Shown here piece by piece: positions 1-11,150 of a DNA stretch of 64,000 nucleotides; positions within the stretch are counted from its first letter, which is position 1; each line of letters opens with the position of its first letter. The position numbers and the translations under genes are program-made. The notes under the pieces are model-generated. The model was not told the origin of the DNA and made no database searches. It saw only the letters and a program-made list of their open reading frames with translations. This stretch comes from Limanda limanda (Eukaryota; Chordata; Actinopteri; Pleuronectiformes; Pleuronectidae), in the NCBI RefSeq assembly GCF_963576545.1, contig NC_083646.1, positions 16,097,961 to 16,161,960 on the forward strand, given 5' to 3'.

Positions 1-1078
1 GTCAGAGCGGCTGCCTGGTCTACTCTCATGCCTAGGTTATGTAACATTATATGTGGACATATGATGATGTTTACACGTACATGTTCAGCCCGACAGGTTG
101 TGCAGGGAGAGGATTTGCTCATTCAAACACTCCCTTCATACGAGTTAATCATTACCCACTTCGGCACAGTCGGTGGCCAAATGGAATGTCGAGGGGGTTT
201 CACTGTTTGCAATGGAAATCCTCCCTGAGAAGAAGCAACAGGTTTATTATTACATCACAACCTACTCGCCTTTTCATCAGACCATAATATGAAATTTATA
301 TCTTATATGTTTCTGTTTTCTTCTCTTATCAACACTGAGGGCATTTTTAGTTCACGGGTTCACTTTCCACAGTGGCCACCGTTGTGTTATAGCGATTGTA
401 AGCTCACCACAGGCATGTCTGGTAAGTTTGGTCAGAATGGCACCGCTGAGATTTGCGAAACATTTGTGAGAAGCTGATGACTTGAAAGAAAAAAGAACCC
501 GTAACACTCATAGTGCAGTATAGCCATCAATGATTGGATGTTTAGATTTGAATGATCGAGTTAAAACCTCACCCTGCGTAGGTTGGGCACATACATAACT
601 CTCTGGTGAGGACTCTTTGTTGCGGTGAAAGATTAGCCATGGATGCATGCTAGGTCTGTGTGTGTGTGTGTGTGTCTGTGTGGATTGATGGGTGGTGCAT
701 GTATTATATTACACGACTAAATATCTCTCCGCCTCCTCTAAATTTCTCGCTTTTCCCCAGGTCCCAAGATACCTCACTGACCACACCCCATACCCCTCAT
801 CACATCCCAGTGTGTGTGTGTGCGTTTGTAAGAGTCCTTCCACTGGCCTCCCTTTTCATTCCTCAGATATTAAGAATCAATTCTTGTTTAATTATAGTGC
901 CGGGCAAACAAACAAATATCAATAATTATATAATTTGATTTCTATCAAAAGCAATATACAGAAAGTAAAAAATGTATTGATGTATTTGTTATGCATTGCC
1001 CAGTGAGGATTTGATCTACCTCAGCCAAAACCTTCCCACTGGAACTAAAATCTTTCGTATACAAAGAAATAATAATGT
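1..1078. other. Non-coding left flank
   Basis: No open frame here resembles a known protein and no splice-framed exon is apparent. A short TG microsatellite lies at about 655-683. The composition is ordinary AT-rich vertebrate intergenic or intronic DNA. The five bases before the retrotransposon (1074-1078, AATGT) are one flank of its insertion site. Confidence 0.6.
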
Positions 1079-1249
1079 TGTGGCAGGACAAGGAAAGGCA
1101 GAGACGCAGGTACTGCTTACTGTTGTTTAATCAGTAGTCAGGAAGAACAGGCACATGTTCCCCATACGGGAAGTATATATAGCTACAGACTTTACATTTC
1201 CCATCGACCCACTGGGTGAGAGGACACACCCATGAGTGCACGCCACACA
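1079..1249 (-). repeat. 3' LTR of the Ty3/gypsy element (full length, 171 bp)
   Basis: On the plus strand it runs from TGTGG to CCACACA, so on the element's own strand it starts TGTGTGG and ends CCACA, the usual TG...CA LTR ends. A TATA-like core (GCTATATATACTT on the minus strand, near 1176-1188) is placed as a promoter would be. Positions 1100-1249 match 4578-4727 with no difference that I can see by eye. Confidence 0.88.
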
Positions 1250-1260
1250 GCCCCCCCCGA
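1250..1260 (-). promoter_or_regulatory. Polypurine tract of the retrotransposon
   Basis: A run of eight C on the plus strand (1251-1258) reads as eight G on the element strand, immediately upstream of its 3' LTR. This is where plus-strand DNA priming occurs in LTR elements. It fixes the orientation of the element independently of the coding sequence. Confidence 0.75.
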
Positions 1261-1295
1261 ACACCCAGAGGGAAAAATACAAAATGGGACAAAAG

Positions 1296-4200
1296 TCAGT
1301 ACCTCTCAGGGGGTTTAACGAGGCGACCATAACGGCTACGCCGATCCCCGTCCGCAAACGCAGGGGTGAAACAAGCAGAAGGGACATCATTTACAACAGA
1401 CACAGGATCAGGAGGCACAACTGGAGAAAACAACACAGGGGTCTTAGAAGGGGGGCGACCACGACGGGGAACCCGGGCCGGTAGCACCTCTTCGCCGGCC
1501 AACAGATGAGCTGGCTTAAGTCTGTCTAACGAAACACGCTCCCTGCGCCCGCCCATGTCCAGAATGAAACTTTTAGAACCCGCCTCTAACACCCTAAACG
1601 GGCCGTCATACGGGGGCTGGAGGGGAAACCGGTGAGCATCGTGACGCACGAAAACAAACCGAGCGGTCGCGAGATCCGTTGGCACGAAAGACCGAGGAGA
1701 AAAATGATGCACGGGCACCGGTGCACAAGCGGACTGTGACGCAGGACGCGGAAAGGGGGCCGAGCTGTGAGGCAGAAACTCCCCTGGGATGCGGAGCGGC
1801 TGACCGAGCACCAACTCTGCAGGCGAGGCATCCAGGTCAGCCTTAGGAGCCGAGCGCAACCCGAGCATCACCCACGGCAACCGATCCAACCAGTTTGCAT
1901 CTGAGAGCGCAGCCCGCAATGACGCCTTAAGCGACCGGTGAAAACGTTCACACAAACCGTTAGCCTGGGGGTGGTAGGCAGTGGTACGGTGAACCTGTGT
2001 GCCCAAAGACTTTGCTAGCGCCGACCAGAGCTCCGAAATGAACTGCGGGCCTCTGTCAGAGGTGATATCAGACGGTGCACCAAAACGTGAGACCCAAGCT
2101 GAAAGAAAAGCGCGTGCCACGTCCGCAGATGTCGTGGAAGACAGAGGAACCGCCTCTGGCCACCTAGTGGTCCGATCTACCATGGTAAGGAGATGTGTAA
2201 AACCCTGGGAAGGGGGAAGAGGCCCCACAAGGTCGATATGCACATGATCAAAACGCCTGGCTGGAATCAAAAATGGCTCGAGGGGCGCCCTAGTGTGCTG
2301 GTGAACTTTAGCTCGCTGACACGCCACACATGTGGCCGCCCACTCCTTGACCTCTTTGCGAAGGCCAGGCCACACAAACTTCGAAGACACCAACTTCACC
2401 GACGCCCGGACACCCGGATGAGAAAGAGAGTGCACCATATCAAAGACCCGACGGCGCCAAGCAACCGGCACCACCGGGCGGGGGCGGCCCGTGGAGACGT
2501 CGCAAAGGAGGGCAGGCCCACCATTTTGCACAACTGCCTCCTCCAGCTTCAGACCGGTACTCGCAGCTCTCAGTGCAACGATACCCGGGTCCCCAGGTTG
2601 ATCGGCAGCCAGAGCGGAAAAATCAACCCCAAGATGCACAGGGCACACCAACACCCGCGACAGGCAGTCTGCAACCGGGTTCGCTTTACCCGCCACATGT
2701 TGGATGTCCGTTGTGAATTCGGAGATCGCCGCTACATGGCGCTGCTGGCGAGCAGACCATGGCTCTGTCACCTTTGCCATAGCAAACGTCAATGGTTTGT
2801 GGTCAACAAAGGCTGTGAAAGGGCGGCCTTCCAGCAGGAAACGGAAATGACGTGTAGCCAGGTACAACGCTAACAGTTCCCGGTCAAACACACTGTATTT
2901 TCGCTCACTGTCTCGCAAACCGCGGCTAAAAAATGCAAGGGGCTGCCACGCACCCGCAACCCGCTGTTCAACAACTGCACCAACAGCCACATCTGAAGCA
3001 TCGGTCGTGAGGGCGATGGGCGCCCGAGACGCGGGGTGCGCCAGAAGCGCCGCGTTAGCCAGGGCAGCCTTAGCCCCCTCAAAAGCCTGGATCCTCACAG
3101 GGGTCCAATCAACCTGGTCCTTGGCTTTCTTAAGCTTCAAAGCACCATACAATGGTTGCAGGAGTTGGGCCGCACGCGGCAAGAAACGATTGTAAAAGTT
3201 TACCATGCCCAAAAACTCCTGTAGCGACCTGACCGAGACCGGACGGGGAAAATCCGCAACTGCATGCACCTTCGAGGGCAAAGGAACCGCACCCTGCGAC
3301 GAAATGCGATGGCCCAAAAAGTCTATGACAGACAGCCCAAACTGGCACTTGGCTGTGTTGACAATGAGACCATGCCCATCAAGGCGCTGGAAAACCTGCC
3401 TAAGGTGCGACAAATGTTCATCAGCCGACGAGCTGGCCACCAAGATGTCGTCCAAATAGACGAAAACAAACGCGAGGTCACGTAGCACCGAGTCCATCAA
3501 TCGCTGAAACGTCTGCGCTGCGCCTTTAAGGCCGAACGGCATCCGCAGGAACTCGAAAAGCCCAAACGGCGTAATGACAGCAGTCTTGGGCACGTCCTCT
3601 GCCCGCACAGGCACCTGATGATAACCTCGCACCAAATCGATTTTAGAAAAAATTGTCATGCCCGCCAGACGAATCAAAAAATCCTGAACATGCGGAATTG
3701 GGTAACGGTCATGGGCCGTAATGTTATTTAAACGGCGGAAGTCGCCGCACGGCCGCCAAGAACCATCCGCCTTGGGCACCATGTGGAGCGGTGAAGCCCA
3801 CGGGCTGTTGGACCGCCTAACGATCCCCAAACGCTCCATGGTAGCAAACTCCTCCTTCGCGGTGGCTAACTTCACGGTGTCGAGGCGACGCGAACGTGCG
3901 AAAACGGGCGTACCCGCAGTGGGAATGAAATGTTCCACGCCGTGTTTAGTAACCGCGGCAGAAAATGCGGGCGTTGTCAGCGAAGGAAATTCCGCCAGTA
4001 AGCGCTGGAAGACATCCTTTGACGCCGCAAAATTAGCGTGTGTTAACGGCCCGGGTCCCCCTGACTGACACGGAAAAGACGCAAAGGACACAGCATCAAT
4101 GAGCCTGCGATTAGTTACATCCACTAACAACCCATTAGTGCACAGAAAATCTGCTCCGATAATAGGAACCGTAATGGAGGCTACAACAAAATCACACAGA

Positions 4201-4376
4201 AATTTGCGTCCATTGAAACACACAGTCACAGACTTGGTACCAAACGTCTCTGTGCAGAGTGTGGCCGTGGAGTCCTGCAGTCTCCACCCGCACACAGCGC
4301 GGCCAGCTGTGTTTCTTCCATCAGCGCTTCGGCAGCAAGGCGCGCCGCTGCGTTCCTCCGTGCGCGTTCCAGGCAC
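1296..4376 (-). CDS. pol: Ty3/gypsy pol polyprotein (protease C-terminal half, RT, RNase H, integrase)
   Basis: An open frame of 1026 codons without internal stops. Residues 1 to about 43 are not genuine: they are the antisense of the inverted segment, so the native frame was entered upstream. Residues 44-95 are the second half of an aspartic protease with a GADFL motif (74-78). Reverse transcriptase covers about 175-360, with the catalytic YLDD at 307-310. RNase H covers about 455-570, with a TTDAS start and a later DREL motif. Integrase has an HHCC zinc-binding part (H649, H653, C683, C686) and a catalytic core with D715, a second Asp in TSDRGPQF and a Glu in GLCERFH. Domain order and motifs are those of Ty3/gypsy elements, not Ty1/copia. 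The intact frame implies a young insertion, but with the protease split and most of gag missing it cannot make a normal polyprotein. Confidence 0.93.
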   Translation of the reverse strand: MPGTRTEERSGAPCCRSADGRNTAGRAVCGWRLQDSTATLCTETFGTKSVTVCFNGRKFLCDFVVASITVPIIGADFLCTNGLLVDVTNRRLIDAVSFASFPCQSGGPGPLTHANFAASKDVFQRLLAEFPSLTTPAFSAAVTKHGVEHFIPTAGTPVFARSRRLDTVKLATAKEEFATMERLGIVRRSNSPWASPLHMVPKADGSWRPCGDFRRLNNITAHDRYPIPHVQDFLIRLAGMTIFSKIDLVRGYHQVPVRAEDVPKTAVITPFGLFEFLRMPFGLKGAAQTFQRLMDSVLRDLAFVFVYLDDILVASSSADEHLSHLRQVFQRLDGHGLIVNTAKCQFGLSVIDFLGHRISSQGAVPLPSKVHAVADFPRPVSVRSLQEFLGMVNFYNRFLPRAAQLLQPLYGALKLKKAKDQVDWTPVRIQAFEGAKAALANAALLAHPASRAPIALTTDASDVAVGAVVEQRVAGAWQPLAFFSRGLRDSERKYSVFDRELLALYLATRHFRFLLEGRPFTAFVDHKPLTFAMAKVTEPWSARQQRHVAAISEFTTDIQHVAGKANPVADCLSRVLVCPVHLGVDFSALAADQPGDPGIVALRAASTGLKLEEAVVQNGGPALLCDVSTGRPRPVVPVAWRRRVFDMVHSLSHPGVRASVKLVSSKFVWPGLRKEVKEWAATCVACQRAKVHQHTRAPLEPFLIPARRFDHVHIDLVGPLPPSQGFTHLLTMVDRTTRWPEAVPLSSTTSADVARAFLSAWVSRFGAPSDITSDRGPQFISELWSALAKSLGTQVHRTTAYHPQANGLCERFHRSLKASLRAALSDANWLDRLPWVMLGLRSAPKADLDASPAELVLGQPLRIPGEFLPHSSAPFPRPASQSACAPVPVHHFSPRSFVPTDLATARFVFVRHDAHRFPLQPPYDGPFRVLEAGSKSFILDMGGRRERVSLDRLKPAHLLAGEEVLPARVPRRGRPPSKTPVLFSPVVPPDPVSVVNDVPSACFTPAFADGDRRSRYGRLVKPPERY

Positions 4377-4584
4377 CGGGAAACGGAAGAGCCGGCGCTC
4401 GGTAGCAGCCGTGGGCGCTGGTGATCAAGAGGAGCTGCTGTTCGTTCATGACTCCATATCAGGTAATCAGTTCTTGGTGGACTCCGGCTCGCAGAAGAGC
4501 CTTCTCCCTCCTGCAGCTACGGACCTCTCGGCCCGTGGCAGTGGTCCGCGTCTGACAGCGGCTAACGGCTCGGCTATAGAGACG
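4251..4584 (+). pseudogene. Inverted fragment: gag C-terminus and protease N-terminal half
   Basis: On the plus strand, opposite to pol, one frame ends at a TAG at 4403-4405 after a Cys-rich, basic tail (pattern RFGSKARRC..PC) typical of the gag end in fish Ty3/gypsy elements. A second, overlapping frame carries the aspartic protease start, with the active-site-like motif FLVDSGSQKSLLP, and stops being protease-like at about 4580, where LTR sequence begins. The rest of the protease is on the minus strand from about 4244 downward. The two breakpoints carry CGTCTCT (4245-4251) and AGAGACG (4578-4584), exact inverse complements. I infer an inversion with loss of the LTR end, the primer-binding site and most of gag. 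Confidence 0.82.
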
Positions 4585-4727
4585 CAGGTACTGCTTACTG
4601 TTGTTTAATCAGTAGTCAGGAAGAACAGGCACATGTTCCCCATACGGGAAGTATATATAGCTACAGACTTTACATTTCCCATCGACCCACTGGGTGAGAG
4701 GACACACCCATGAGTGCACGCCACACA
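4578..4727 (-). repeat. 5' LTR of the Ty3/gypsy element, truncated (150 bp)
   Basis: Matches 1100-1249 of the left LTR along its whole length. The last 21 bp of the LTR on the element strand are absent: the sequence passes at AGAGACG straight into inverted protease sequence. The TATA-like core is retained (near 4654-4666). Confidence 0.87.
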
Positions 4728-6876
4728 GTGACGTTATCGTGATTTTATCAACTGATATAAACATTTTTATCTTGAAACATTTCTGGCCTCCTCCCCTCCT
4801 CTCCCCTCCTCTCTGGAGTCCTTTGTCTCAGTATGTAAGTCGTCCTTGCAGTAGCTGCGAGTGAGGATTGGAGGGGATTTCTGCTCAGTGGGAGGGTAAG
4901 AGGGCTTTGGCAGTGAGGGAAATCCTTCCAACACTGCCGTGGATCTGCTGAGCAAATCAAGGCAGCAGGCGATGCTCCGGCACGTGTCACTGTTGCTGAG
5001 TGGTTGAGCTATAACCGCTGGACTCCTGTCATTTAGCAGCACACTTTAACAACCCAGTGAAAGCTTTCACTGGAATCCAGATGTGCTTGTCTCTCTCCGG
5101 CTGCTGTCAGTCTGCATTGTGTCATGTTCAGCCCTGAGAAACGCTCTCTCACCTGACGTGCCTTAACGCTATGAAGTGTGCTGACTCATGCAGACCTCTG
5201 GAGCATGCTCTTTTAGGTTGGACCCTTTAGGTGCAACATCACCCCATATATTCTCCCGAAATGATCCAGAGGAGCTGTATGTGAGAATGCATATGTCGGT
5301 ATCATGTCTGAAGAATTCATCGCGAGCGAGTTATTGATGTTTCTAACACGTGACGGATGCAAAACTGTAAAAAGGATAAAAAGAATTGAAATATCTCTGG
5401 GTGAGTAAGAGCCCATATCCATAGAAAACACAGAGGAAGATGGCGACTTGCGGCCACTGGTGTGTATTTGCTGTAGACACAAACATGGGATCTCCACAGC
5501 ATCATTTCTACATCATGTCCCGCCTCCTGCTGCTCTCCCCAGCTGCCACCCCTCAGCGAAATGTTCCGGACATTTTCCGTTGTGAACGCGTCTGATCCGG
5601 AAAAGTTCCTGCCACGCTCTTCATATGTAAAAGTCAAAATCTGGAGACATTTTTTCTAGTTGATCTGTGAAAACGGCCTACGTGCGCAGTGTGTTGCACA
5701 CATGCTGAGTCCCTGGAGGCAAGCTGTGCCCTGACATTGTCAGGTAAGGTCATATAAAGAACGCCTCATTTTAGATGCTGTTAATTATGCAGCAGTGTGG
5801 TCGACTGCCATCACTTGGGGAAGGTCGTTTGCTCCTCACCCTATCAAAGAGCACAAAACTCCTCTGTTGTGTGTGTGTTATGTGAAGATATGACTGTTCA
5901 TGTTTTTGTTGTGGTTTTGAGACGATGCTGCGCTGACATCCTGTTTGGGGCGAATCTGCCTTTTAAAGGGTTTTTGCAGTTGTCTTCCATTTGATGTCAG
6001 TTGCAAATATAGGTGTATTTACACAAGAAGTGTTTGTGCGCACTGTGCAGGTACGGCTCTGCATGTTTATGTATATTCTGAGGATGTTTATGTGTACAAT
6101 ATCTTTGCTGATGCCTCAATATTGCAGCCCCTAAGCGAGGGAGTCTGTTTCGTCTAATTGAAGGTCAATATTTGTGTGAGCATTCCTACAGACAACTTTC
6201 CTAGTTTGGTCTCAACAGGACACAGGTGACCCCTGTACTTTATTAAAATCTGAGAGCCTGTCATATTCCAGTCCACCACTGCCAGACCTATCTCTCTGCA
6301 GTAATTTTGTACTGAGCCAAAGCAGTGGGTAGGTCTCTCATAGCCTGCAATTATTCTGCAAGAGATGGGAAAAAAAACTCTTTTCTTGTTTGATTTTGTT
6401 AAGTAATCAGAAGTTTGCAAAGCTCACCGATTCTCTAGATAAATACTGCTGGGGTCTGGTTCTGAGAAACATTTTCCCCGTGGCTAATTAAATCCAGCAA
6501 ATGTGAGAATTTCCCTATTGGATTGAAAACGTTCAGATGTTATTACAGAGAGAAGAGAAGAGTTTGAAAACAGCAACGTTGACTGAACAGAAAGAAGAGA
6601 CAATGACAAACGGAGTAAACAGCCAGTGAGGTTTATTCCAGTCGTCCACATCTGTTGACTCGTCATAGTCTGGGTAGTTTGGCTCGACTGTGAGTCGCAA
6701 TAGAGAGAGAGGAGTGTACTGTCACAGCAGATAAGGAAATTAATGAACCAATTTCAGGACCTCTAGTGATTCGGCACATTTTCTACAAACCACCTATATT
6801 TGGAGTGGGTCGTTTTTCACTGGTTTGCAGTACAGGCACTTCTACATTTTACTCTTTGCTGTGCCTCTACTTCTTG

Positions 6877-6892
6877 GGTTAGGGTTAGGGTC
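6877..6892 (+). repeat. Short telomere-like TTAGGG run
   Basis: GGGTTAGGGTTAGGG is seen in otherwise ordinary DNA. At two to three units it is too short to be a chromosome end and is a small interstitial telomere-like repeat. Confidence 0.6.
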
Positions 6893-8619
6893 AGCTTGCC
6901 CGTGCTCTATCCGGTCCTGTCCATATCTGGTCGCCCTGGTTTATCCATAATGTCCCTAAATAAACTGCATTACCCAGGGGGCACTGTGTGACGCTCACCT
7001 GTTCCCTGCTTTTCTCTGTTGGCGACAGGGTTATGTAACCTGACAGAGGGACAACTGGACAGAGAACATACAGGGAAGAAGAGGTGTTTGGAAGAACCCA
7101 GGAATTTCACCAGGAACTAGTGCAGTGGCTGTTCTAAACCTGCCTGTTTAGTTGTCCTGTGGTAATACTGGGTGCAGCTTTCTCTCCGAAACTGTAAAAG
7201 GGACCTGCAGTAATTGAGCCAGGTAAAGTAAAGACCTGCTGCTGGACTCAGACTATGTAGCTTCACCACCGCTGCTGCACAGAGAGATTTTCACCTCTTT
7301 GTTTAAAATTCGGCAAAGCTTGTCCAATACACGGAACACTGAAGTGGAGAATCTGTTGTCGTTGATGTCGCGCACTGTTGTTGTGCTGCTACACAGAGCT
7401 GGTCACCTGTTTATTCAAAGTTTATTAATAGTGAATGTATCATGTGTCCAAATTGCTCCAAATTCAACACTGCATTTCCTTGGACCCATAACAACACAAG
7501 TGTGAAGGCGATGAGATGATCGGTTCTCGAGAACGATAGATTGATAAGAAACTCAAGATTTCATTAAACAATCATTTACAATTACTCTAAAAGTTATACA
7601 ATGTTGACTGCAGCCTCAGTGACTTCATATTTGTCACTCTGCGATCGTCAGCTGAAGATGAAGGATCAGCGACTGTGTTGCTCAGCATCCCCGTGAGGAA
7701 TGTTGTGGATTGAAGAGTTTGATATGGGAGGTGTTCTGTCACACAACATCTCTCTCTCCTCCTGCCTTGCTGCACTTCTTCAATCTCACAGGATTGTTCT
7801 TTTTTCAGGCGGCATTCACATCATCTGCGACACGCTTTCCTCTAAAAACAGCAAAGGACGCTCCGCTCCATCTCTCCATCACCTCCTTTCTCGGCTTGCC
7901 AGAGCAAAACTCCAAAGTCGCTGACACAGACTCAGCAGGTGTAATTGAGAAAATAAACATTGGTCACAGGGCTGCATGTTTATCCTCTGCTGATGGATGT
8001 TCAGACCAATGTTTTCATCACTTTCTGTGGAGCGGGGATGGATGACACGGGACGGACTGTGGGTGAAGCTGAGGAAAGAGGCAGAGTAAAGTGAAACGCA
8101 TGAAAGTTAGATCCATCGCATCATTTCATTTTGTAAACAGTAGCTGCTTATTCACCTTATCCCAGCACATCTCCGACATGAGCCACTTAACATTAAAATT
8201 GAACTAAATTAAATATAACAGAGTTAACCTGGAAGCCATTACTAAGACGCTAAAAGCTCCAAAAACGACTATACCCTGGTGTAAACTGACTTAATAACTT
8301 AACCATTAGAGAAATGGGATGTTGAAATATGATCACATACTATTCTTGTACGTTTTTTCTTTCACAATTCATCCACTCTGTTATTGAGCTGCTGGACTGG
8401 CAGAAACAGAGATGTTCCTAAACGGAAATGTAGCCACAACATTCGTTGATTGGAGGTCGCCCTTCGTCAGGCGTTTACCACATGACCCTCTTCCACAAGA
8501 GGCATGGATAATCAATTACAAGCATTTCTTTACAAACTGTTTAATTCGGAGACAATGAAACAACTGCTTACATGTGTAGGAGACGAATTGTTCGAGCAAT
8601 CTGTGACAATTCTGCAAAT

Positions 8620-8760
8620 AACAACCAAATGCTTCCTGTGTTCACGTGCATGCCCAGTGTACCTGAGTGGTCACGGTATGTGCGTTTTCAAGTGTGTTGG
8701 TGTGGACAGGGACAGTCGTGTGGACAGAGATCATTGGAAAACATAGTATTATGTATGTAG
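8620..8760 (+). repeat. Fragment of a dispersed repeat also found near 59.6 kb
   Basis: The stretch around CATGCCCAGTGTACCTGAG and the following GTGTGTT-rich sequence resembles 59600-59700 (CATGCCCAGTGTACATGAG). That second copy lies inside the element bounded by CAGNGGCGG ends at 58972-59869. This is therefore a partial, diverged copy of the same family. Confidence 0.5.
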
Positions 8761-9357
8761 CCTAAGAGAGAAAAGCCATGGATGCATATGTTTTAGTAGA
8801 GAGGACAGAGAGTGCAGCAGGATGCCTTTCCTCATTCTGAGGTGTTACAGATTTGTTTTGTTATCATTATGTAATCTTCCTGTCCTCAACAACCTCAAAC
8901 AGTGAGCAGGCCCAGTGCTTGCACCCAGGTAGTCCCCTGCTCCTCCTCCTCCTCCTCCCCCCCTTCAGTTTTGCACTGTCAGCACAGTGTGAGGGAGCGA
9001 CCACAGCTTAGCCACTGCAGACTTGGATTTTTTCATCAACACTCTGCACCTCTAATACGCTTAATGGCGCCCGTCCTCTTAGGAGAGCCCCCTCTCCTCC
9101 TCACCAACCACTCACCACCTGCGCTCCCCCAGGTGTCGATTGATTGACAGGTCGCCACCAACAAGAACGCAGCCAGAGGAGAGGAGAGAGAGAAAACGCG
9201 AAGGGGCGGCAGCCACATGGTGTATCCCTGGCCGACGGCGATATGTCGTATTTCACGCTGACACCCACGCCCACAGGGAGACCGGGAGCTGCACAGCTGG
9301 TAGCATGTGACCACGCTGAGAGGAGACAGAGGGATCGCCTTGTTCTCCAGGACCCTC

Positions 9358-9367
9358 TCTCTCTCTT

Positions 9368-9401
<34 letters not shown>

Positions 9402-9418
9402 GCGCTCTCGCTCTCGCT
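9358..9418 (+). repeat. CT-rich microsatellite
   Basis: A run of CT units, grading into CG-containing CTCGCT units at its 3' end. Confidence 0.85.
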
Positions 9419-9700
9419 ACCAAAAAAGCAACACAGAGTTGTGGTAGTATGAGGGCGGCTGTATGAGAGGCCGATTGGGATTCTTTGTGAGTACAGTAGC
9501 TGGAGCCGCGGGCCTGCTTTCCCGCTTAATGCCCCCTGAGTAGGGTGTCCATTACTGTGGGAGTGCCGAAATTACAGAGAAGAGGGAGATCAGGAGAAAC
9601 CCTAGTGAGAGTTTTAGAGAGAGACAAGGAGGAGGAGGTGGAGGAGGGGTGGAGGGTGTGGAGTAAAGAAATCAATTTGTCTCTGAGCGAAAGAGCATGA

Positions 9701-9701
<1 letters not shown>

Positions 9702-9737
<36 letters not shown>

Positions 9738-9764
9738 ACACACACACACACACATACACAAACA
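9702..9764 (+). repeat. CA microsatellite
   Basis: About 30 CA units, interrupted twice by CATA. Long antisense Val/Cys frames across it are translation artefacts. Confidence 0.95.
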
Positions 9765-10639
9765 CGTTGTACCAGGGGTAAACAAAGAATAAAGAAAGAT
9801 GCCCTGTGTGTGATACATGGTTTTAAAATGAATAAAACAAAAACATGCTACGTGATTGTAAATAATTGTCCAGAGCGGGATTCCATGGGAGATTCTTTTG
9901 TCATGCGTGTGACAGAATAACGTTTCTTTGTCAGTCTGTGGACGGAGGGTCTCTGTGGTCTTGTGAGAGCGAGCTGACCGTGTTGCTAGGCCAGCAACAG
10001 TCTGTCTTTCATTGGTCATAGTTTAGTTTTATTACTCGCATCATTGGCTCATTGTTGTTACTGGCATCACAGAGACACAAGTCGGAGGCTGGGTTGTTTG
10101 TTATTGAGCAGGTCGGGAGCAGGCGAGGACGAAGAGAGAGAGCGCGCTCCCTGGACTCCTGCTTCAAACGTTTATTTCTCTTCTTGCTCAAGGGCCGCAG
10201 CAAAAACTCAGAGGCTGCAGTTTGCTTTGCAGAGAGTATCCAGGTTTCATCACATCAATCTATGTAATTCACTGTTTATTGCTTTTCTGTGTAACTAGGG
10301 TGTTATCGGATTATTGTGGGGGAACTTTTTCATGGCAAACAGTGTGTTATATTGTATTCTGCCTCTCATCTGCCAACTCGTTACTATCTTCTTCTGTGTC
10401 CCAAAAAAATGAGCCTGTGTACAGATGTAGAGAAATGTTATCCTTTAGGCCAGTTAGAACTTAACTGTCTTTTAGATAGATAAATTGTGCTTATCTATGT
10501 ATTTATGCTTTATTAGTCATTTTTAGCTTTGGCACCTTGATTCTGTTGGCCCATCGCTTTGGCCCTGACCGAATTAACTCTATTGGATGAGTTGCCATGA
10601 AAATGTGTAAAGACATATATAGCCTTCGAATAATCCTGC

Positions 10640-11150
10640 TGGTTTTGTTGATTCCTGGACCTTTCGTCCAGTGCCATCACCAGGTTGGCACTTAATTACC
10701 TCCACACAGACAAGAGCCAGTAGCCAGAAGCATTAAGATTGTGAACACGATATCTCAAAAACCTGACAGAATGTCCTCAAGTTTGGTGCAAACATTAATT
10801 TGGAGTCAAAGATGAACTGATTCGACCTTAGAAGCTGTGACCTTTTTGCTTTGTGAACGCGCAGCTCAGGAACACCTCGAAGGGATTCCTTTCAGTTTTA
10901 GTACAAATGTTCACTTAGACTCACGGATGAACTGATTTGAATCTGGTTAAAGGTCGAGGTAACGGTGTCATCACAAACCATGTTCTTGGCTTCTTATACA
11001 TGATATCTCAAGTCTGCCTGTCGGTTACTTCTTAAAATTGTGATCAGCTGACACTTGGAGTCAAAGATGACCTTGTTGCATTTCAGTGCTCACGGTGACG
11101 TCATATGAGTCTGGTCGCCGAAAACTCAACCGAAGGACAATAATTCTAGT
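10640..11150. repeat. Degenerate interspersed repeat with internal repetition
   Basis: Phrases such as GATGAACTGATT (near 10811 and 10927) and a third related phrase near 11067 recur at roughly 115-140 bp spacing, with AGGTCGAGGTAACGGTGTCATCACA-like sequence between them (only part quoted: GGTCGAGGTAACGG). This resembles a very common teleost repeat often annotated as a non-LTR (Expander/RTE-like) remnant. The family name is from memory and uncertain. Confidence 0.5.

Larger units (their letters stand above)
1079..4727 (-). mobile_element. Ty3/gypsy LTR retrotransposon, rearranged at its 5' end
   Basis: The element is transcribed on the minus strand. Near-identical direct repeats lie at both ends: a full LTR at 1079-1249 and a shortened one at 4578-4727. 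A G-rich polypurine tract sits just inside the left LTR on the minus strand, as expected upstream of a 3' LTR. Between them is a long pol frame with reverse transcriptase, RNase H and integrase, in the Ty3/gypsy order. The primer-binding site and most of gag are missing. The end of gag and the first half of the protease are present but lie on the plus strand at 4251-4584. This is therefore a defective copy that could move only with help from another element. No clear target-site duplication is seen (left flank AATGT, right flank GTGAC). Confidence 0.93.

Noticed and set aside
2193..2873. Plus-strand 226-codon frame inside the retrotransposon
   Set aside because: Antisense shadow of pol; no retroelement motif, while the opposite strand encodes integrase and RNase H.
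6877..6892. Chromosome-end telomere
   Set aside because: Only two to three hexamer units inside ordinary sequence.
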